8,733 nt of DNA from an uncultured Clostridium sp. GTDB taxonomy: Bacteria > Bacillota > Clostridia > Lachnospirales > Lachnospiraceae. Position 1 is the first letter of the stretch, and each line of letters starts with the position of its first letter. Shown here piece by piece: positions 1 through 5,534 of this stretch. The stretch lies in assembly GCA_937902905.1 (NCBI GenBank), contig CALELW010000300.1, positions 1 to 8,733 on the forward strand, read 5' to 3'. Under the pieces are notes generated by a model, which saw only the letters and a program-made list of their open reading frames with translations, was not told where the DNA came from and did not search any database. Both the position numbers and the translations under genes were made by a program.

Positions 1-337
1 TTAAAGAAATGCCATTTGCCGATAAGGTAAGAACTTTACCTTTCTTTTTATATTTACAGGATACTTTCATCCCTTTCTTGAAAACGTCATCATAGGAAAC
101 CATATAGTTTTTCTTAATGACGACTGCCGGGTAGGATTTTTTTGAAACTTTCTTATTCTGGTAAGTTACTGACATTTGTTTTGAACGATTAACAGAAGTT
201 TTACCATTGTAGCGAAGTTTAATTCCTTTCTTTTTTGCTAAACTCTGCGAGCCGAAAGCAAGCATAAGTATGCTGCTAAGCATACAACACATAATGGTAA
301 AAATAATTCTATAATAAATTTTGTTATTTTTTTTCAT
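1..337 (-). CDS. Secreted protein, probable copper-amine-oxidase-like 'stalk' domain (C-terminus beyond left edge)
   Basis: The frame is open from ATG at 337 to the window edge, giving 112 residues with no stop, so the 3' end is missing. AGAGGTG at 343-349 is the ribosome binding site. Residues 1-34 form a signal peptide: basic n-region (KKNNKIYYR), hydrophobic core at about 11-29, and a likely signal peptidase I site after S-L-A at 32-34. The mature part is Lys-rich. Residues 65-110 (SKKSYPAVVIKKNYMVSYDD, then VFKKGM and a KKKGKVLTLSANG strand) follow the usual pattern of the copper-amine-oxidase N-terminal-like stalk domain: a 'P.. I....MV...VF...G' stretch, then a KK..LT...NG strand. In clostridia this domain often precedes a cell-wall amidase or protease, but that part is outside the window, so the enzymatic role is unknown. 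It lies downstream of the yneA-like gene on the same strand, 110 bp away, and I see no convincing promoter of its own. Confidence 0.72.
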   Translation of the reverse strand, partial: MKKNNKIYYRIIFTIMCCMLSSILMLAFGSQSLAKKKGIKLRYNGKTSVNRSKQMSVTYQNKKVSKKSYPAVVIKKNYMVSYDDVFKKGMKVSCKYKKKGKVLTLSANGISL

Positions 338-341
338 AATG

Positions 342-428
342 GCACCTCTTTACTTGGTTTTTCTACAGTTTATCAATATGAATTGACAGAATATTGTCAG
401 TTACGCATAGATTTACTCAAAAAGGTGC
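342..428 (-). promoter_or_regulatory. Possible long-range hairpin masking the Shine-Dalgarno of the secreted-protein gene
   Basis: On the minus-strand RNA, GCACCUUUUUG (428 to 418) can pair with UAAAGAGGUGC (352 to 342) over 11 contiguous pairs, two of them G-U. The second arm contains the whole Shine-Dalgarno (343-349). The loop is about 65 nt and holds a small inverted repeat, TGACA-6 nt-TGTCA, at 384-399. RNA reading through from the yneA promoter would contain both arms; RNA starting inside the loop would lack the masking arm. Pyrimidine runs pair with Shine-Dalgarno sequences by chance fairly often, so this is tentative. Confidence 0.3.
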
Positions 429-447
429 GAAGGATTCTATTTCTTGT

Positions 448-756
448 CTATTTAAAATTAGGCAGTAACAAATAACCACCGGCATGAATACTTTCTGAAG
501 AAAGGCTGTTTAATGAAATAATAGCTTCCTCATATTCAGCCTTTGATAAGTTGGAATACTTCTCTGCGTATGTATCAGCAAGGGAAGAAAGTGTGTCACC
601 GGACTTAATCAACACATTTTCATAACTCTTCATTGTGTGCTGTCCACTCATATCGGCAGAAGCAGTCTTCCCGGTAAAGCCACCTAAAAAAACAAGCAAT
701 AAGATTAACGCTGCTACAAGAATAAATGTAAAACGTAATTGTAATAAATTTCTCAT
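448..756 (-). CDS. yneA: SOS-controlled membrane-anchored LysM protein, YneA-like cell division suppressor
   Basis: I place the start at ATG 756, giving 102 residues, because AAGGAG at 765-770 sits 8 nt upstream. A GTG at 765 overlaps that ribosome binding site and is unlikely. The N-terminus has a short basic stretch and one hydrophobic segment (about residues 8-28, FTFILVAALILLLVFLGGF), either a membrane anchor or an uncleaved signal. The C-terminal half is a LysM domain, from the ENVLIKSGDTLSSLADTYAE block to a GGYLLLPNF end, which should bind peptidoglycan outside the membrane. TM plus LysM at about 105 residues matches Bacillus subtilis YneA, which delays septation during DNA damage. The promoter carries two LexA boxes, which fits that role strongly. 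Unlike B. subtilis, lexA is not next door; rpoZ is. The name rests on architecture and regulation, not on alignment. Confidence 0.82.
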   Translation of the reverse strand: MRNLLQLRFTFILVAALILLLVFLGGFTGKTASADMSGQHTMKSYENVLIKSGDTLSSLADTYAEKYSNLSKAEYEEAIISLNSLSSESIHAGGYLLLPNFK

Positions 757-764
757 AATAGTCA

Positions 765-770
765 CTCCTT
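765..770 (-). promoter_or_regulatory. Ribosome binding site that sets the yneA-like start
   Basis: AAGGAG on the minus strand ends 8 nt before ATG 756. It overlaps the alternative GTG start at 765-763, ruling that longer reading out in practice. Confidence 0.8.
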
Positions 771-789
771 ATTAATCGAACATACAGTC

Positions 790-803
790 CGAACATCTGT
801 TTG
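790..803 (-). promoter_or_regulatory. LexA (SOS) box 1, at the transcription start
   Basis: CGAACATCTGTTTG on the plus strand fits the Gram-positive SOS box CGAAC-N4-GTTCG with one mismatch in the right arm. It lies just downstream of the expected transcription start (about 805) of the yneA-like gene, where a bound repressor would block initiation or clearance. Confidence 0.85.
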
Positions 804-811
804 TTGTATAT

Positions 812-840
812 AATATAACATCCGAACAGATGTTTGTCAA
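812..840 (-). promoter_or_regulatory. Promoter of the yneA-like gene
   Basis: On the minus strand a perfect -35 TTGACA (835-840) is followed after 17 bp by TATATT (812-817), one mismatch from TATAAT. The expected start is near 805, giving a leader of about 50 nt. The -35 and spacer overlap LexA box 2. The promoter would be strong when not repressed. Confidence 0.85.
823..836 (-). promoter_or_regulatory. LexA (SOS) box 2, in the -35/spacer region
   Basis: CGAACAGATGTTTG on the plus strand fits the Gram-positive SOS box with one mismatch. It overlaps the end of the -35 element and the spacer of the yneA-like promoter. Its central AGAT is the reverse complement of the ATCT in box 1, so the two boxes are near mirror images. 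Their centres are 33 bp apart, about three helical turns. Confidence 0.87.
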
Positions 841-850
841 TGACTATTTT

Positions 851-894
851 CAAAAAAAAGAAACGATTTGCATTTAATATAACAAATCGTTTCT
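851..894 (-). terminator. Rho-independent terminator of the yicC-remA-gmk-lepB-rpoZ operon
   Basis: On the minus strand AGAAACGATTTG (883-894) and CAAATCGTTTCT (859-870) form a perfect 12-bp stem with a 12-nt loop, followed by a run of T that includes the stem end (852-859). It begins about 20 nt after the rpoZ stop and ends about 10 bp before the -35 of the SOS promoter, insulating that promoter from the operon. Confidence 0.92.
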
Positions 895-913
895 GCTTAT
901 ACAATATTCTTAT

Positions 914-1162
914 CTACTCTTCTGCATCATCATCTTCTGCGTCAATTTTAATGGCACCGGAAGATAATTCATCAATAGCAATGGAAAGCGCTTTCGGACA
1001 GTCATTATGTTCTGTTAAAGGCTCTGAGCCTGCAATAATCTGCCTAGCGCGTTTTGCGGTTGCTAATACAATGGAATAACGGCTGTTTACAACAGGCTGT
1101 TCTCCCTGCTCAACTTCACTGTTTGCAATATTCATAAGGTCTGTGTACGATGGATGTAACAT
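914..1162 (-). CDS. rpoZ: DNA-directed RNA polymerase subunit omega
   Basis: Omega is the small subunit that helps fold and hold beta-prime in RNA polymerase. I start at ATG 1162 (82 residues, MLHPSYTDLMN) because AAAGGAG at 1171-1177 sits 8 nt upstream; a longer frame from 1213 overlaps the lepB end and has no family support. The family signature is the NSRYSIVLATAKRARQI block at about residues 27-43, the part that contacts beta-prime. A 'KALSIAIDELSSGAIKI' helix and strand follow, then an acidic tail (DAEDDDAEE). The length is normal for Firmicutes. It is the last gene of the yicC operon, 37 bp after lepB, with a strong terminator directly downstream. The gmk-rpoZ linkage is widely conserved; here lepB intervenes. 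Confidence 0.94.
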   Translation of the reverse strand: MLHPSYTDLMNIANSEVEQGEQPVVNSRYSIVLATAKRARQIIAGSEPLTEHNDCPKALSIAIDELSSGAIKIDAEDDDAEE

Positions 1163-1170
1163 AATAATTT

Positions 1171-1177
1171 CTCCTTT
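1171..1177 (-). promoter_or_regulatory. Ribosome binding site that sets the rpoZ start
   Basis: AAAGGAG on the minus strand, 8 nt before ATG 1162, selects the 82-residue form of omega over the upstream in-frame start at 1213. Confidence 0.82.
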
Positions 1178-1199
1178 CAATTTAACAATTATTTTTATA

Positions 1200-1847
1200 T
1201 CATGGTTTTCCAAACTGATTCAATGGCCAGATACGCAAAAATACTTTTCCGGCAATATTTTCTCGTTTGACAGGACCCGGTGCATCCGGATCTTCACCCT
1301 GCGGAATACTTCGGCTGTCTAAACTTACGGAACGATGATCCCCTAAAACATAGTATTCATCTGATTTTAAGGTATATGGTTTTTCTTTTGTTCCCAATTC
1401 AATCTGACTGTCGTCCATGGCATCTTTTGCATATGGGTCGTCAATCTTTTTGCCATTGATATAAATGGAGTTATTATCAATGTAGACTGTTTCACCCGGG
1501 AGACCGTAAATACGTTTTACATAGTATTCGTCGACATCACGGCCTTTTGGGTAAAATACGATGATATCGTAGCGTTCCGGGTCGTGAATGCGGTAAATAA
1601 ACTTATTAACCAGCAGACTGTCTCCGTTTTGCAAAGTATCCTGCATTGAGTTACCGTCAACAACCGTCCTTTGTAAAATATAGGTCGGTACGACAAAAAT
1701 ACAAAATACAATAATGGCAACGTATAACAGCACCTCAAAAATAATACTAAACGGACTTCTTTTTTTTCTGGCTGCCTTACGATTTTCCTGTAAATCGTCA
1801 ACAACCACTGTCTCTGTCTGTGAAGTTTGTGTTTCCTTCATATCCAT
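1200..1847 (-). CDS. lepB: Signal peptidase I
   Basis: Membrane serine protease that removes signal peptides from exported proteins; its active site lies outside the membrane. It has 215 residues. Residues 1-30 are a charged cytoplasmic stretch ending in a KAARKKR cluster, and about 33-57 form the single membrane segment. Box B with the catalytic serine is VDGNSM (Ser67). The general-base lysine is in YYVKRIYGLPGE (Lys111), and box E is GDHRSVSLDSR at 169-179. All catalytic parts are present, and the size matches Gram-positive SipS-type enzymes. A GGAGGGAG ribosome binding site (1860-1867) lies inside the gmk tail; its 12-nt spacing to the ATG is a little long. It sits 7 bp after gmk and is co-transcribed. 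Signal peptidase between gmk and rpoZ is not the B. subtilis order. Confidence 0.95.
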   Translation of the reverse strand: MDMKETQTSQTETVVVDDLQENRKAARKKRSPFSIIFEVLLYVAIIVFCIFVVPTYILQRTVVDGNSMQDTLQNGDSLLVNKFIYRIHDPERYDIIVFYPKGRDVDEYYVKRIYGLPGETVYIDNNSIYINGKKIDDPYAKDAMDDSQIELGTKEKPYTLKSDEYYVLGDHRSVSLDSRSIPQGEDPDAPGPVKRENIAGKVFLRIWPLNQFGKP

Positions 1848-1854
1848 AGTTTGA

Positions 1855-2484
1855 TTACTCTCCCTCCGAATGATTTTTTAATTCTGATTCCATATGTTCA
1901 ATCAGATTTTCGCAGTTACAGACACGGCAGTGCTCATTCTGAATAATCTGATTTACACATTCTACGGCATCTTCTAACTTGTCATTTACAACAAGATAGT
2001 CATAGGACTTCATATATGCCACTTCTTCGCCGGCACGATTAAGGCGTTTGCTAATCTGTTCCTCGGTTTCGGTTCCTCTTCCTTTTAGACGGGAAGCAAG
2101 TTCTTCATAAGATGGCGGTGTGATAAAAATCAATACCGCCTCCGGAAACTGCTCTTTTACAAGCATTCCGCCCTGCATTTCAATTTCCAAAAGAACATCT
2201 TTTCCTTCTGCAAGCTGGTCTTTTACAGCCTGTTTCGGCGTGCCATAATAGTTGCCGACATATTCTGCCCACTCAATCAGCTCACCCTGTTCTATCATAT
2301 GTTCAAATTCCTCACGGGTATGAAAATAGTATTCACGCCCATTTACTTCTCCCTCTCTTGGCTTACGTGTCGTAGCCGATATGGAAAGAAAATAAGGATA
2401 TTTTTCAATCAATTGTTTCATAATGGTTCCTTTTCCGGCACCGGAAAAGCCTGAAATAACGGTTAAAACGCCTTTCTTTGACAT
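1855..2484 (-). CDS. gmk: Guanylate kinase
   Basis: Catalyses ATP + GMP to ADP + GDP in the cytoplasm, feeding GTP, dGTP and (p)ppGpp synthesis. It has 209 residues. The P-loop is SGFSGAGKGT (11-20), where many homologues have GPSG. The GMP-binding region has SISATTRKPREGEVNGREYYF (35-55) and the YYGTPK block (79-84). The lid lies around SRLKGRGTETEEQISKRLNR (131-150), with arginines for phosphate contact. The end carries an unusual H-C-x-x-C-x-C cluster (His185, Cys186, Cys189, Cys191). AAAGGAG at 2493-2499 is 8 nt before ATG 2484. It lies 18 bp after remA, as in many Firmicutes. Confidence 0.96.
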   Translation of the reverse strand: MSKKGVLTVISGFSGAGKGTIMKQLIEKYPYFLSISATTRKPREGEVNGREYYFHTREEFEHMIEQGELIEWAEYVGNYYGTPKQAVKDQLAEGKDVLLEIEMQGGMLVKEQFPEAVLIFITPPSYEELASRLKGRGTETEEQISKRLNRAGEEVAYMKSYDYLVVNDKLEDAVECVNQIIQNEHCRVCNCENLIEHMESELKNHSEGE

Positions 2485-2502
2485 AGAAAAAGCTCCTTTC
2501 GT

Positions 2503-2736
2503 TTATTGATTCATTCTTGCGGCAATGGTTTCCGGCAGTAATGAGGATAATACAATGGTCTGATTATCCAATACTAAAACTGCTTTTGTCTTGCGGCCGC
2601 AAGTGGCATCAATCGCAGCCCCCTGGTCTTTTGCCTGCTGGATTAACCGCTTAACCGGAGCGGCATCCGGACTTACGATACTGTACACTTTATCGCTGTT
2701 TACTACATTTCCAAAACCAATATTAATAAATTGCAT
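2503..2736 (-). CDS. remA: RemA family DNA-binding regulator (DUF370)
   Basis: Small helical-array DNA-binding protein; in B. subtilis it activates biofilm matrix and osmoprotection genes. I start at ATG 2736 (77 residues, MQFINIGFGN) because AAAGGTG at 2743-2749 lies 6 nt upstream; the longer reading from 2787 would run back into yicC and has no family counterpart. Conserved blocks are FINIGFGN (3-10), IVSPDAAPVKRLI (20-32), DATCGRKTKAVLVLD (43-57) and the LSSLLPETIAARM end. From memory of the B. subtilis protein, Arg18, Arg50 and Arg51 matter for DNA binding; here they appear as Lys16, Arg48 and Lys49, so positive charge is kept. It lies 13 bp after yicC and 18 bp before gmk. The target genes in this organism cannot be told from the window. 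Confidence 0.93.
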   Translation of the reverse strand: MQFINIGFGNVVNSDKVYSIVSPDAAPVKRLIQQAKDQGAAIDATCGRKTKAVLVLDNQTIVLSSLLPETIAARMNQ

Positions 2737-2742
2737 CGTATG

Positions 2743-2749
2743 CACCTTT
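2743..2749 (-). promoter_or_regulatory. Ribosome binding site that sets the remA start
   Basis: AAAGGTG on the minus strand, 6 nt before ATG 2736, directly follows the yicC TAG stop (2750-2752). It supports the short, family-typical RemA start and suggests translational coupling to yicC. Confidence 0.75.
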
Positions 2750-3628
2750 CTATTCAATATTTTGAATTTGTTCACGAATTTTCTCAATTTCGGTTTTCAA
2801 ATCAATTCCATACTCGGAAACTTCGGAATCATTTGCTTTGGATAACGTCGTGTTTGCCTCACGATTCATTTCCTGAATTAAGAAATCCAGTTTACGCCCG
2901 ATGTTTTCTCCAGCCGCTAAGGTTTCTTTGACGTGCTCAACATGAGTACGCAGACGAACCATTTCCTCATCGACACAAATTTTATCGCTAAACATAACAA
3001 TTTCTGTTGCCAAAAGATTCTCATCAATTTGTGTATCACCAAGAAGCTGTTCGACTTTCTCGGTAATTTTCTTTCGGTATTCTTCTACAATCTGAGGAGA
3101 ACGCGCTTCTATTTTATCTACTAAATCAGAAATATGATCTAATTTCTCCGATAAATCTTTTGCTAGTTTTTCTCCCTCGATGCGTCGGCTTTCCGTAAAC
3201 TTTTCACCGGCAGCATGTAATGCCTGTGTCACAATCGGAATCCATTCTTCTTCTGTGTCATCTTCTTCTGCTTTTGTAAAAACATCCGGAAATCGTGCCA
3301 ATTGATAGGCTTCAATCGTTCCGTTAATCGAAAATTCATCTGCCATTTGCGATATACCATTTAAATAAGCAGCCGCAATCTGGGGATTATACTGAATCGA
3401 CTCAGCGTTTTCCTGCAATTGCTCCATGGAAACGAAAATATCGATTTTTCCTCTTTTTGCAAACTCCTTGACCTGATTACGAATGGCAGGCTCATAAAAA
3501 TTTAATTTTCTTGGGAGACGAACCGACAAATCCAGATAGCGGTGATTCACCGACTTCATTTCGATGGTAACCTTATATTTTTCATTGGCTGCCTCACCGC
3601 GGCCAAATCCCGTCATACTCTGAATCAT
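2750..3628 (-). CDS. yicC: YicC/YloC family endoribonuclease
   Basis: Member of the YicC family (B. subtilis YloC), cytoplasmic proteins linked to RNA turnover; the E. coli member has endoribonuclease activity. It has 292 residues, the usual full length. Signatures: MIQSMTGFGRGE at the start, VEMKSVNHRYLDL-like block at 22-34, and LP.KL...E..IR (38-50). The strongly conserved C-terminal part is SDKICVDEEMVRLRTHVEH (214-232) followed by GRKLDFLIQEMNREANTTLSK (244-264). The acidic C-terminal half reads as long helices. A strong AAGGAGG (3635-3641) precedes ATG 3628 by 6 nt. It is the first gene of a five-gene operon driven by the promoter at 3660-3688 and is divergent from rqcH. The physiological RNA target is not shown here. 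Confidence 0.94.
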   Translation of the reverse strand: MIQSMTGFGRGEAANEKYKVTIEMKSVNHRYLDLSVRLPRKLNFYEPAIRNQVKEFAKRGKIDIFVSMEQLQENAESIQYNPQIAAAYLNGISQMADEFSINGTIEAYQLARFPDVFTKAEEDDTEEEWIPIVTQALHAAGEKFTESRRIEGEKLAKDLSEKLDHISDLVDKIEARSPQIVEEYRKKITEKVEQLLGDTQIDENLLATEIVMFSDKICVDEEMVRLRTHVEHVKETLAAGENIGRKLDFLIQEMNREANTTLSKANDSEVSEYGIDLKTEIEKIREQIQNIE

Positions 3629-3659
3629 GATAAGCCTCCTTTTTTATCCAATCTGTATT

Positions 3660-3688
3660 ATTATAGAGCATCGCAGGCGATAAGTCAA
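3660..3688 (-). promoter_or_regulatory. Promoter of the yicC operon
   Basis: On the minus strand TTGACT (3683-3688), a 17-bp spacer and a perfect TATAAT (3660-3665) make a near-consensus housekeeping promoter, with a leader of about 25 nt to yicC. Its -35 is only 5 bp from the -35 of the divergent rqcH promoter. Confidence 0.9.
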
Positions 3689-3693
3689 GTTTG

Positions 3694-3722
3694 TTGCCCT
3701 CTTTCCCGAAATATTGTATAAT
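3694..3722 (+). promoter_or_regulatory. Promoter of rqcH and the phosphatase gene
   Basis: TTGCCC (3694-3699), a 17-bp spacer and TATAAT (3717-3722) precede ATG 3754, giving a leader of about 25 nt. The -10 is perfect and the -35 matches in the first three bases. It lies back to back with the yicC promoter. Confidence 0.8.
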
Positions 3723-3753
3723 AGGAAAAGATGAAAAGAAAGGATGAATACGC

Positions 3754-5532
3754 ATGGCATTTGATGGTTTTACAATTGCTGCCTTAGTCAGCGAAATGGA
3801 CGCTAAATTAACCGGCGGCCACATACAAAAAATTGCACAGCCGGAGGCAGACGAACTTCTGCTTTCCATAAAAAATAATAAAACACAGTATAAATTGCAG
3901 ATTTCAGCGAGTCCTTCTCTCCCGCTGATTCATTTGACAAATTCACCAAAACCTTCACCATTTACAGCACCTGGATTTTGTATGCTGTTAAGAAAACATT
4001 TAGGTGGAGCCAAAATTCTGGCTTTTGAGCAGGTCGGATTGGAACGCGTTATTAAAATCCAGTTAGAAAACCTGAATGAATTAGGGGATGTTGTTCAAAA
4101 ATCACTGATGGTCGAGATTATGGGAAAACACAGTAATATTATTTTAGTTGACGAAAAAAATACAATTGTTGACAGCATTAAACATATTAATGGCTTAACC
4201 AGTTCCGTCAGACAGGTATTGCCGGGGCTTGATTATTTTATACCAAATACGAAACATAAAATGAATCCGTATGAGGTTACTACAAATGAATGGAATGAGA
4301 CACTTTTTGCAAAACCGGTTTCGATAGCCAAAATGTTATACGGCTCCTTATCCGGGTTTAGCTCTTCTCTCTCCCATGAACTCGCTTATAGAAGCCATCT
4401 TGATGGAGATGCACCGTCGGCTTCCTTAAACGGGAATGATAAATCAGCACTGATGGAACAGTTCCGCAGTTTAATGCAGAAAACAAAAGAAAAGGATTTT
4501 TCTCCCTGCATTGTTTTTCGAGGGGCAAAACCAATTGATTTTGGTGCTTTCTCATTTGTGATGTATACAGACTGCACCTGCAAAACATACGAATCGATGT
4601 CCGAAGTGGTAGAAACCTTTTACGGGGAAAAGGATACGCTTGAGCGCATTAGACAAAAATCGATTGATTTGCGTAAATCTGTTACTAATATTTTGGAGCG
4701 GAACTACAAAAAACGTGATATGCAGTATAAGCAATTGAAAAAAACAGATGGAAAAGAAAAATATAAAGTGTATGGTGAGCTGCTGACAACATATGGATAT
4801 CAGCTCTCTGAGACGGATACTTCATTAACCTGTGTTAATTATTATGACAATCAGGAAATAACGATTCCGGTTGATACGACGATGACAGCGATTGAAAATG
4901 CAAATAAGTATTTTGCCCGTTACAACAAATTAAAACGTACCGAGGAAGCCGTCAAAGAGCAGCAGGAAGAAACAGAGGAAACCATTACACATTTGGAATC
5001 CATTATGACAGAACTTGATATTGCACGAAAAGAAGAAGATTTGGTAGTTATAAGGCAGGAATTAAGTGATTTTGGATATATGAAGGAAAAGCGGTCAGGA
5101 AAGAAAGGAAAACCGATAAAAAAGAGTAAACCACTCCACTTTATTTCCAGCGACGGGTATGATATTTTTGTTGGAAAAAATAACTACCAAAATGATGAAC
5201 TGACCTTTAAGATGGCAACCGGAAATGATTGGTGGTTTCACGCAAAAAACATGCCCGGTTCTCATGTGATTGTGAAAACAAATGGCGAAGAACCACCGAT
5301 AAAAACTTTTGAGGAAGCGGGAAGTTTAGCTGCCTATTTTTCCAAAGGAAAAGGGGCAGACAAGGTGGAAATTGACTATACACAGAAGAAAAATGTAAAA
5401 AAACCAAACGGAGGAAAGCCTGGATTTGTTGTATACTATACTAATTATTCTTTAATGGCATCCTCTCATATTGAGGGAATCCGGTGTGTTAATGCCGAAG
5501 ATTCTGTATTTCTTGAAAGGAGTTATATATAA
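3754..5532 (+). CDS. rqcH: RqcH (NEMF/Rqc2 homologue), ribosome-associated quality control Ala-tailing factor
   Basis: RqcH binds stalled 50S subunits and recruits tRNA-Ala, adding a C-terminal alanine tail that marks the nascent chain for proteolysis. Older names are FbpA or fibronectin-binding protein. It has 592 residues, full family length. The NFACT-N domain starts with MAFDGFTIAALVSEMDAKL and holds the EIMGKHSNIILVD block (121-133). A short helix-hairpin-helix-like part lies near 198-213. A coiled coil, rich in Lys and Glu, covers about 295-335 and 383-440. The NFACT-R domain runs from FISSDGYDIFVGKNN (463-477) through NDWWFHAKNMPGSHVI (491-506) to HIEGIRC near the end. The Asp97-Arg98 pair needed for tRNA binding in B. 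subtilis appears as Glu97-Arg98. An AAAGGA site (3739-3744) supports the start. The next gene overlaps its stop. Confidence 0.95.
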   Translation: MAFDGFTIAALVSEMDAKLTGGHIQKIAQPEADELLLSIKNNKTQYKLQISASPSLPLIHLTNSPKPSPFTAPGFCMLLRKHLGGAKILAFEQVGLERVIKIQLENLNELGDVVQKSLMVEIMGKHSNIILVDEKNTIVDSIKHINGLTSSVRQVLPGLDYFIPNTKHKMNPYEVTTNEWNETLFAKPVSIAKMLYGSLSGFSSSLSHELAYRSHLDGDAPSASLNGNDKSALMEQFRSLMQKTKEKDFSPCIVFRGAKPIDFGAFSFVMYTDCTCKTYESMSEVVETFYGEKDTLERIRQKSIDLRKSVTNILERNYKKRDMQYKQLKKTDGKEKYKVYGELLTTYGYQLSETDTSLTCVNYYDNQEITIPVDTTMTAIENANKYFARYNKLKRTEEAVKEQQEETEETITHLESIMTELDIARKEEDLVVIRQELSDFGYMKEKRSGKKGKPIKKSKPLHFISSDGYDIFVGKNNYQNDELTFKMATGNDWWFHAKNMPGSHVIVKTNGEEPPIKTFEEAGSLAAYFSKGKGADKVEIDYTQKKNVKKPNGGKPGFVVYYTNYSLMASSHIEGIRCVNAEDSVFLERSYI

Positions 5533-5534
5533 TG
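5515..5534 (+). promoter_or_regulatory. Ribosome binding site and TAATG stop/start overlap
   Basis: GAAAGGAG (5515-5522) lies inside the last rqcH codons, 9 nt before the ATG at 5532. The rqcH TAA (5530-5532) shares its last A with that ATG. This arrangement predicts translational coupling of the phosphatase to rqcH. Confidence 0.85.

Noticed and set aside
383..411. Plus-strand promoter starting with TTGACA at 383
   Set aside because: The -35 is perfect but the matching -10 (CATAGA) is poor, and no plus-strand gene follows.
757..765. GTG start of the LysM protein, adding three residues
   Set aside because: The GTG overlaps the AAGGAG ribosome binding site; ATG 756 has ideal 8-nt spacing.
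859..894. Perfect inverted repeat considered as an operator or attachment site
   Set aside because: The T run directly after the stem and its place after rpoZ make it an ordinary intrinsic terminator.
834..1079. Plus-strand open frame across the terminator and rpoZ
   Set aside because: It is antisense to rpoZ, starts within an operator and contains the terminator stem; no ribosome binding site.
1163..1213. Longer N-terminus for omega starting at 1213
   Set aside because: It overlaps the lepB end, lacks a ribosome binding site and family support; AAAGGAG precedes ATG 1162.
2737..2787. Longer N-terminus for RemA starting at 2787
   Set aside because: It lies mostly inside yicC, and RemA proteins begin at the FINIGFG block; a ribosome binding site precedes ATG 2736.
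3594..3869. Minus-strand open frame across the yicC/rqcH gap
   Set aside because: It is antisense to the rqcH start and covers both promoters; the sequence looks unlike a protein family.
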